Source: Dunaliella salina (Eukaryota > Chlorophyta > Chlorophyceae > Chlamydomonadales > Dunaliellaceae). Taken from it: DNA of 14,272 nt. Shown here one piece after another: positions 9,013-14,272 of the stretch. A program made the position numbers and the translations under genes. The stretch spans positions 518,508 through 532,779 of the forward strand of contig MU069456.1 of NCBI GenBank assembly GCA_002284615.2. Reading direction: 5' to 3'. Below the pieces are notes generated by a model. It did not search any database. It saw nothing but the letters and a program-made list of their open reading frames with translations, and was not told the origin of the DNA. Position 1 is the first letter of the stretch; the number at the start of each line of letters is the position of its first letter.

Positions 9013-9108
9013 GAAATGGTCAAAGTCACCTGGCAGCCCACTTGGGAACCAACTTCTATGCTCCTTGAACACCCAGACTTCAAAGAGCATGTCCACAGAT
9101 TTGAGCAA
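9013..9108 (+). pseudogene. Possible chromo-like motif in the LINE
   Basis: Frame 1 reads EMVKVTWQPTWEPTSMLLEH and then PDFKEHVHRF. A [VI]KW..-like strand followed by a TWEP turn and a final amphipathic helix is the core signature of the second half of a chromodomain, a methyl-lysine reader also found in some retroelements. The expected N-terminal aromatic strand is not visible in this frame. It may only be a short Trp-Glu-Pro-containing linker. Confidence 0.3.
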
Positions 9109-9600
9109 TCTCAGACAGACAACTTTCCTTCTCCACAACAACAATCACCATCTGCTGACGACACTGTAGACAACCTCACTCTTCAAGGGAGCCACACAGC
9201 CTCCAAACAGGCACTGGCCCACAACCCAGGGCCACTCCATGTGCAACAAGGAACGCTTTGACCTCGAGACGACTAATCCCCAGACGGACGTCATACCAAC
9301 TAATAGATGTGGCATTTGGCTGAGAAGTGTGGACCTCATGGTACCAGGATCCAACAAGGATACTGATGAACAACCAAAAATCCCTCTTGCATTCACCACT
9401 CAAGCTGCATGCATTCATGACACCGAAGGGAAATGCGCGGGCATTCCCACACCTCACCGTCTTCAAGTTATGCTTCAAGCATGCAGTGCGGCCATAAAAG
9501 CTGGTTTACACACTTCAATTCAGAACCCTGTTCAAAATGAAGCAACAGAACTTATGGGTCTTCTACACAGGTATACTTCCCATATTGGAAAAGACAATCA
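9109..9600 (+). pseudogene. LINE linker between finger and methyltransferase-like domain
   Basis: Gln/Ser-rich, low-complexity sequence in frame 1 (SPQQQSPSADD) passes to frame 2 near 9239-9261. Frame 2 then reads IPTPHRLQVMLQACSAAIKA and NEATELMGLLHRYTSH. This reads as a disordered tether followed by a helical lead-in to the next domain. No catalytic motif is present. Confidence 0.45.
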
Positions 9601-10143
9601 AAAATAAAAGAATCGAATTCTTTGCGCACACCAGTTCTTTCCAACATTCTTACAGCTCTCACGCGCTGTGCACTCGTTATCCAAGAAAAACTTGCGAGCC
9701 CCCTTGATTATGACATGCACTTCAAAGCATACTGGAGCCCTTTTGCTCGAGACAGTTTTCGGGGCCAGCACTGAAATGTTTGGAACCAAATTCACAGGCT
9801 TCTCCTTTTGCCATCCTCCACATGATGACAAATTCATCTACTACCTTGTCATGTATGCCCTGTCTTCAATCACTAGCACAATTACCTCAACATCTGCCTT
9901 CATGCTCCTCCCCAGCCAATTGGGATGTACCAAAAAAGAATACATGCGCTGGCTCACTTGTTACCCAGACCATGCCACAATCCTCGCCAAATTTCCCTCT
10001 GGAAGTCTAACATTCCAGCCACCCCAAGCCTATCTAACTCCTCTTGCTCCTCCTAAAAAAATATGAAACACATGCAACTTATTGCCATTTGGAACAATGA
10101 GGAAAAGCAAAAGCTCTTCTATGACCCAAATTGGCTTGAGGAT
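9601..10143 (+). pseudogene. LINE methyltransferase-like domain (candidate N6-adenine type)
   Basis: Frame 1 gives LTALTRCALVIQEKL and YDMHFKAYWSPFARD, to a frame slip at about 9755-9775. Frame 2 continues with VFGASTEMFGTKFTGFSFCHPPHDDKFIYYLVMYAL (motif IV-like HPPH at about 9815), SAFMLLPSQLG, KKEYMRWL and ATILAKFPSGSLTFQPPQAY. Frame 1 resumes with MQLIAIWNNEEKQKLF and stops at a TGA (10144-10146). The succession of YWSP..RD, FGA, [NDSH]PP[YFW]-like motif, a helix pair, FMLLP strand, FP.G...F.PP and an I.IW strand matches small N6-adenine methyltransferase-like proteins related to PCIF1-type enzymes, as I recall them from green-algal mobile elements. The HPPH variant may mean weak or lost catalysis. 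Confidence 0.5.
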
Positions 10144-10146
10144 TGA

Positions 10147-10365
10147 AAACAGGAGATCCATGTAGGAAACTGGTGCCTCAGAAGCAGTCAACAGCTCGCA
10201 GAAAATCAAAACACTACCCTCTGTTTTAAAGCACCCTGCACTTGGAGGAAGAAATTTGCACTTTTGCATCATGACACGCGCAACATTTTCTAAGTCTGCA
10301 GCCAACAAAGAACCATCACACCTAACGTACAACCATACCTACAACCCCTGCAACCAAAGATCCCA
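10147..10365 (+). pseudogene. LINE spacer before RNase H
   Basis: Frame 1 continues with Gln/Asn-rich sequence (IHVGNWCLRSSQQLAENQN), a second in-frame TAA at 10291-10293, and PNVQPYLQPLQPKIP leading directly into RNase H. No domain is recognised. Confidence 0.5.
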
Positions 10366-10794
10366 GGCTGGCGACACCTAACATATACAGACGGCAGTGT
10401 CATAAAGTCCAACAACAAGAATACACAGCAAGCAGGGGCATCCTTTTTCATCCCGGAAGACATCTCCTCCTCTGAACCTGTCACCTGCACAATCAATCCC
10501 GAGGGCCATGGTCCCACATATACTATTGACAGAGCAGAACTCACTACAATATTGATAGCTCTACAGCAAGGGCACACTTCAATTGCGACTGACAGTTCTT
10601 CAGCACTTTATCAGATTAAAAACGAGCTTCTGAAACCCATGGATATGCCCACGCACTTACATACACCTCTGCTCAAAGAAATCATAGCCTGCATTAATGC
10701 TTCAGAAAGCCCTGTCCACTTCTACAAAGTAAATCACACTGTGGCATCCTTGGTAATGAAAGCGCAGATGCCCTTGCTCATCAAGCAGCTATGC
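10366..10794 (+). pseudogene. LINE RNase H domain, one frameshift
   Basis: This domain degrades the RNA strand of the RNA-cDNA hybrid. Frame 1 gives GWRHLTYTDGSV (catalytic Asp in TDGS, 10387-10398), RAELTTILIALQQG (Glu at 10540-10542) and SIATDSSSALYQI (Asp in ATDS, 10591-10593). The last motif, KSHCGILGNESADALAHQAA, is in frame 3 (10731-10790), so a frame change lies near 10722-10735. All four acidic positions are retained across the two frames. The order RT ... RNase H is normal for LINE clades that carry the domain. Confidence 0.9.
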
Positions 10795-10799
10795 TACTT

Positions 10800-11811
10800 G
10801 ATGAAGCTAACACCTCAACTCAACCAGGCAGAATCTCCTTTTTTCCATCTCTATTGGCTTGCTGCATCTGTTACAACACATTACTCTCACACAGAATACT
10901 TGCCCCTTTCAAACCTCCAGGACAAACTAAAACAAGTATTGCATGAAAAACACAAATTGGTAACAGCAAACCTCAGCACATATAGCTACCAAAATTGGCA
11001 GAATCTGCTCAGAATGTCTAATGCTCACCCCACTGCCAATCCAAAAATTAGTAATGCTTTCTGGCATATGAAAGCTGTGACTCGCAAAGAACAAACCAAT
11101 GTCCTCAAGTGTCACACGGACACCCTTTACAATGGCAAACATGCAAGACGCTTCAGTGGCTACCCTGGGCCTTCTCTTTGCCCTCTTTGTGGTACACATG
11201 ATAGCACCTCCCATACCCTACCCAGATGCACTCACCCACAGATAAACAAGATGAATATCAACCGCCACCATCAAGCACTCAGCATCTGCGGGGAAGCAAT
11301 AAGCAAAGGAAACTTTGGATCTTACATCGTCTCTGTAGATGCATGTAATACAGAGAGGTTACGCTCCTTGGATAAGGAAATTCCAAAAACTGTCCATCGA
11401 CATATTCCAAATTGGCTGCTTCATTCCAGACAACCACCACACATACAGCTCAGTTGCCCTGATGGTATTATAGTTTTACCCCTTGAAGGCAGAGACTCCA
11501 CACATCACCCGCAGGATATGAATCCCAGAGACATACCCACCTCATTGAGGTCAAATTTTGTTCTGACACCAAACCCGAACAAACTCTCCACATTGCGCAA
11601 AATCAGCACGAATGCACCATTGAAAGCTTATGCACAATATCTCTTCGGGGCACACACTGCAATAACAGAGGCACATTATATACCGGAGTACAAATCAGCA
11701 ATTGGAGTTGCAGGAACTATCTTCAATCCCTACACTATTGAACCCCTCTGCAAACTTAGCCTATGTCATGCGCAGGAGCATCCGCGTGCGCTTCGCGTAG
11801 CCAAAGTATGA
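10800..11811 (+). pseudogene. LINE C-terminal restriction-like endonuclease (RLE) with CCHC knuckle
   Basis: Frame 1 gives FFHLYWLA, YLPLSNLQDKLKQVLHEKH, NAFWHMK and TLYNGKHARRFSG. A CCHC knuckle follows (Cys 11179, Cys 11188, His 11212, Cys 11227; C-x2-C-x7-H-x4-C), then NINRHHQALSI and CPDGIIV (Pro-Asp, 11458-11463). The (D/E)xK half, HLIEVKFCSDTKPEQ with E-V-K at 11547-11555, lies in frame 3, and GVAGTIFNPYTIEPL returns in frame 1. The PD...(D/E)xK core and the CCHC just ahead of it define the RLE of early-branching LINEs. Its presence with an APE in one element is the Dualen/RandI trait. Two compensating frame changes break it. Confidence 0.85.
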
Positions 11812-11830
11812 GTGGTTGGGATTTGGCTTC

Positions 11831-11910
11831 TGTACCATAGGCTTCTTCTGGTGACTCCATATGGTGTCACCAGGTGTACCATCTTCTGGTGACTCCATGT
11901 GGAGTCATTG
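11831..11910 (+). repeat. Two imperfect direct repeats, each holding a palindrome
   Basis: Each unit begins TGTACCAT (11831 and 11876) and contains TCTTCTGGTGACTCCAT. Within the first, 11850-11871 forms a 22-bp near-palindrome (GGTGACTCCATATGGTGTCACC with one mismatched pair). Within the second, 11890-11897 (TGACTCCA) pairs perfectly with 11900-11907 (TGGAGTCA) across a 2-base gap. They lie 20-100 bases after the last LINE codon, so they may be part of the 3' UTR or an RNA stem recognised by the element's RT. Confidence 0.7.
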
Positions 11911-12460
11911 GCTAAACAATCTTGGAAAACTGTATCTTTATGCCTTGTACCTCAGTGGCAAGTTATCCAAGTAGACTTCAAGCCTTTAGATGCTTATGCA
12001 AGTGTGTGCATGTCCATGCGCCAAACCTTTGGAAGCAAAGACCCAACTGTGGAGTCCTCAGTTCTGCTTTGCAAGCTCCTGTGAGAGCGACTCAGTGTCC
12101 TTGTGCTTCTCCTTGCTCCTTCTGTGCCTTAGCAACTCTGTCATCAGTTTCTTGTGTAGCTGGACTCGTCAGAGTCCGACTTCTGTCATCAGTAAACTTG
12201 AGGAGGCTGCTGTGTGCAGTAAGACTAGAAGTATTATTTACTTTTCTCTCTTAATTTTTCTGTGGCTTCGGCTGAGCAGTTAGTATGTGTGGTCAGGATT
12301 GTTTGTTACCTTGGTCTCTCTCTCTTTGAATCAATCCGTCAGCCTCGTGTGTAACATCCTACACCAGCAATCGTCCGACTCAAAGCCCGGCGTATTTTCA
12401 GGCTGCGTCCGGTGAGTAGTACAGGAGGAAGTCAAGCAAGGAAGCATCCCAAGCATCTAG
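11911..12460. other. Non-coding flank of the LINE, no gene seen
   Basis: A hairpin GGACTC-GTCA-GAGTCC lies at 12162-12177. A consensus-like donor (CCGGTGAGTAG) is at 12410-12420. The CT-rich stretch 12320-12340 and the following sequence loosely recall the end of an LTR, but no matching copy or primer-binding site is seen. Confidence 0.4.
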
Positions 12461-12540
12461 CCAGTGCCATCTGCCTCTCCCAGGGTCTAGGCACACCCTT
12501 CCAGTACCATCTGCCCCTCTCAGGGTCCAGGTACACTAGA
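12461..12540 (+). repeat. Two-copy 40-bp tandem repeat
   Basis: CCAGTGCCATCTGCCTCTCC (12461) and CCAGTACCATCTGCCCCTCT (12501) begin two copies that continue through CAGGGTCTAGGCACAC and CAGGGTCCAGGTACAC. They differ at a handful of positions. Confidence 0.85.
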
Positions 12541-13086
12541 TCCAAGTGCCAGCATTCAATTGCACCAGGTGCTTTGCATTACAGCCTCGAATCTCACAGA
12601 ATCTCTTAGGAATCTTGCTAGTCACACATTCATTCCACCAAGCCTCAGGCCCCGCAGCACTCATCGCAGCGCGGGCCGAGGCGCAAGGGGCAGCAACTCA
12701 TAACCCCTGTGCTCCTCAGTACCATTCAAAGAGGTGCGCACTTCCGGCGGGGCAAATCTTCTTGTCCACTTCCGGAGCCCTTCTGCACACTTCACCCCTC
12801 CTTGCACGAGCACCCCTGCTTTGTGCACGAAGCCAACATCTACTCACAGCACCAAGCTTCTGCTCCATCAATCCGTGTGGGCCCCGGAGCCACTTGCTGA
12901 CTACTTGCAGGCCACCTTAGCACCCTACTGGGGGCACCCCCTCCTCACGGAGGGTAGGGGCCTTCCTTGAGGAAGGTTAGGCAAAAAGCGACTCTCCAGG
13001 AAGTGCAAGCTGGGTCATGACACTGTGCACAGACATTTATATGAACTTAAGCATCACAACGCACAAGGTGGAAACTTGAACTAGGG
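12541..13086. other. Moderately GC-rich intergenic DNA
   Basis: A 124-codon ORF (12546-12920) has composition-driven Ala/Ser/Pro/His content and no domain, so it is not called. Near 12945-12976 there are GC-rich stems, including CCTTCC-TTGA-GGAAGG at 12961-12976. A loosely related inverted copy (TTCCTCAAGGAA, about 13291) lies on the far side of the MITE. Confidence 0.35.
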
Positions 13087-13094
13087 GCTGAGAG
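13087..13094. repeat. Left target-site duplication of the MITE
   Basis: GCTGAGAG directly abuts the left TIR and is identical to 13268-13275. Confidence 0.9.
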
Positions 13095-13267
13095 CTAAGT
13101 TGCACAATACGGGAATACGGATACGAATACGAGTACGGATACGGCAAAAATCCAGCAAAATCCTGCTAAATCTAGTGAAAGTGGTACGGATACGGGAATA
13201 TGAATACGACGTATTTGATACGAATACGCCGTATTTGGGGTCTGATACGGCGTATTGTGCAACTTAG
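13095..13267. mobile_element. Non-autonomous MITE, hAT-like, 173 bp
   Basis: Perfect 17-bp terminal inverted repeats, CTAAGTTGCACAATACG (13095-13111) and its exact complement (13251-13267), are flanked on both sides by the same 8-bp sequence GCTGAGAG (13087-13094 and 13268-13275). An 8-bp target duplication is typical of hAT elements and also of P elements. The interior has no ORF. It is studded with ATACG pentamers (ten on the + strand, three inverted), as expected of transposase-binding subterminal repeats. Perfect TIRs and TSD suggest a recent insertion. Confidence 0.92.
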
Positions 13268-13275
13268 GCTGAGAG
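13268..13275. repeat. Right target-site duplication of the MITE
   Basis: GCTGAGAG directly abuts the right TIR and is identical to 13087-13094. Confidence 0.9.
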
Positions 13276-13478
13276 GCGGAGTTGTGATGAGGGTTCCTCA
13301 AGGAAGGGTGGTGGCTTCCCCACGAAGGGGTTGCTGAAGCAGTGCTCAGAGAAGTGCAGCTCAAATGAAGTGGCCTTTTTCCCTTTACACATGAATGTTG
13401 TGCACGTACACAGATGGCATATGCTGGAACAACCAAAGCAACGGCCAAGGCAACCCTTTGCTTGGTGGCAATGGCCCT

Positions 13479-13659
13479 CATTTCTCGTTGTAGAAATCCT
13501 AGAATAATTTTAAAATAAAACCTGTTGTAATTTATTCTAGCTTGTATGTCCCTGTTCGCGAAAAAGGACTTCAGATCTCACGATGTACTCAGCCACGGCC
13601 CAAGTAAAATTGTGTGTTGGAATTTTACAATTAAGGAGGAATTTCTACAAGATGAAATG
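13479..13659. repeat. Long imperfect inverted repeat, possible degraded MITE
   Basis: The left arm CATTTCTCGTTGTAGAAATCCT (13479-13500) is the near-complement of 13637-13659. Weaker pairing extends inward (TAATTTTAAAAT against TAATTGTAAAATT). A second small hairpin with 9-bp arms (CTAGAATAA and TTATTCTAG, 13499-13507 and 13532-13540) nests at its left end. The interior is non-coding. No clear target duplication flanks it. Confidence 0.5.
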
Positions 13660-14236
13660 TCCGCATGATCGAGAGTTGCACAAATTGACCGGCACTGCCC
13701 AGGTGTTGGAAAATCCTCCCCACCAAATTGCCTTGCTTCCCCACAACTAATCCTTTATAATACTTGGGTTTTGACTCCTAAATGCAGAACTTCAGAGCAT
13801 TCACATCGGCAAGGTGGGTGAGCCAGCGCTTTGGTCCCTGTACACACCTGCTCCTAATCACCCCTTTACTGCACACGAAGGAGCCACGACACGTTAGCCT
13901 ACGCTCTGTGAGGCTGGGAGGAGGAAGGGAACGCGCCGGGGCGCGCTGCTTTGACCTGAGGTCTCGGAGGTGAGTCAACGGACACTTCTGTGCATTCTGG
14001 CAAGCGTGCATGCCTGCACTGGACGTGGGCTATGATGCACGCGCTTGCTGTGAGGGGTTGTAAGCCCGGGCTGCTCTTGGTGGGAGCTTCGGCTATACAT
14101 GTATGAAAAGTTCACAACAGTCAAAACGCACCAAAAATCAAAGCCTCTCATGCTGAGTGGTGAAAAATGGTGAGCAGGATGGTGTATGATACTTTGGGAC
14201 TACTCCAAGCAAGCACTTGTGCCGCTTGTAAACATG

Positions 14237-14237
<1 letters not shown>
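13660..14237. other. GC-rich block with a splice-donor-like site, no confirmed gene
   Basis: A TATA-like TTTATAATA sits at 13754. An open frame from ATG 13782 runs 63 codons and crosses GGAG|GTGAGT (donor-like, about 13967/13968). The block 13800-13970 is clearly GC-richer than its surroundings. The TATA box is too close to that ATG for both to be used. An imperfect hairpin (CAAGCGTGCAT at 14001 with ATGCACGCGCTTG at 14035) follows. This could be the first exon of a gene running off the right side; the evidence is weak. Confidence 0.2.

Positions 14238-14272
<35 letters not shown>
14238..14272. repeat. (AC)n microsatellite
   Basis: An uninterrupted AC dinucleotide array runs to the end of the window, about 17 units visible; its full length is unknown. 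Confidence 0.97.

Larger units (their letters stand above)
3332..11910 (+). mobile_element. Giant non-LTR retrotransposon (LINE), Dualen/RandI-like, decayed
   Basis: This is one long element on the + strand, coding from about 3332 to 11811 plus a short 3' flank. The reading order is cysteine-peptidase-like domain, APE endonuclease (4464-5232), RT (about 5731-7380; fingers, motifs A, B and FADD), thumb, PHD-like zinc finger, chromo-like motif, methyltransferase-like domain, RNase H, CCHC knuckle and RLE. Having both APE and RLE, plus RNase H and a protease, is the known hallmark of Dualen/RandI elements. The coding track changes frame about fifteen times. In-frame stops include 4051-4053, 5713-5715, 6499-6501, 10144-10146 and 10291-10293, and a 74-bp duplication breaks the RT. 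There is no long poly(A) tail and no target duplication was found, so the ends are approximate. Confidence 0.85.

Noticed and set aside
8830..9144. Minus-strand Cys-rich ORF as an independent zinc protein
   Set aside because: It is antisense to the PHD-like finger. Its cysteines come from the complement of His/Thr codons and have no consistent spacing.
11900..12420. Possible LTR end of a Ty1/copia or gypsy element
   Set aside because: The CT-rich tract and TGTAACA look suggestive, but there is no second copy in the window and no primer-binding site, gag or integrase sequence.
12546..12920. 124-codon ORF
   Set aside because: It is Ala/Pro/Ser/His-rich with no domain, promoter or splice support; the composition explains the open frame.
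13095..13481. Minus-strand 128-codon ORF
   Set aside because: It spans the MITE and its flank. The Val/Phe-rich end is just the translated ATACG repeats.

Overview
The window looks like nuclear DNA of a eukaryote with spacious, repeat-rich intergenic DNA. Most likely it is a member of the green lineage (fern, lycophyte, charophyte or other alga). This rests on GT-AG introns around a membrane-transporter gene and on a giant LINE of the Dualen/RandI kind, a type first described in Chlamydomonas. No bacterial signals are present. The exact taxon cannot be read from the sequence.

Layout. (1) Bases 1-340 are a minisatellite inside an intron. It runs straight into a splice acceptor. Two terminal exons follow (341-401 and 1047-1237) of a gene whose product resembles the C-terminal end of acetyl-CoA transporters (SLC33A1/AT-1-like). 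The end of the coding region is tandemly duplicated into the 3' UTR. (2) Bases 1238-3331 are intergenic. They hold a candidate core promoter (TATA at 2192) ahead of an unrecognised 186-codon ORF (2261-2821). (3) Bases 3332 to about 11811, perhaps to about 11910, are one long decayed non-LTR retrotransposon on the + strand. Its pieces, in order, are a cysteine-peptidase-like domain, an APE endonuclease, a reverse transcriptase with thumb, a PHD-like zinc finger, a possible chromo-like motif, a probable N6-adenine-methyltransferase-like domain, RNase H, a CCHC knuckle and a PD-(D/E)XK restriction-like endonuclease (RLE). (4) Bases 11812-14272 hold the element's 3' flank with twin palindromes, a 40-bp tandem repeat, a 173-bp MITE with perfect terminal inverted repeats and an 8-bp target duplication, a second inverted-repeat structure, a GC-rich block ending in a consensus splice donor, and an (AC)n microsatellite.

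How it fits together. The LINE carries an unusually full toolkit: two different endonucleases, RT, RNase H, a protease and chromatin- or nucleic-acid-modifying domains. It is broken by many frameshifts, several in-frame stops, at least one internal 74-bp duplication and changed catalytic residues, so this copy is dead. All element domains are assigned from motifs read by eye; no database search was possible.
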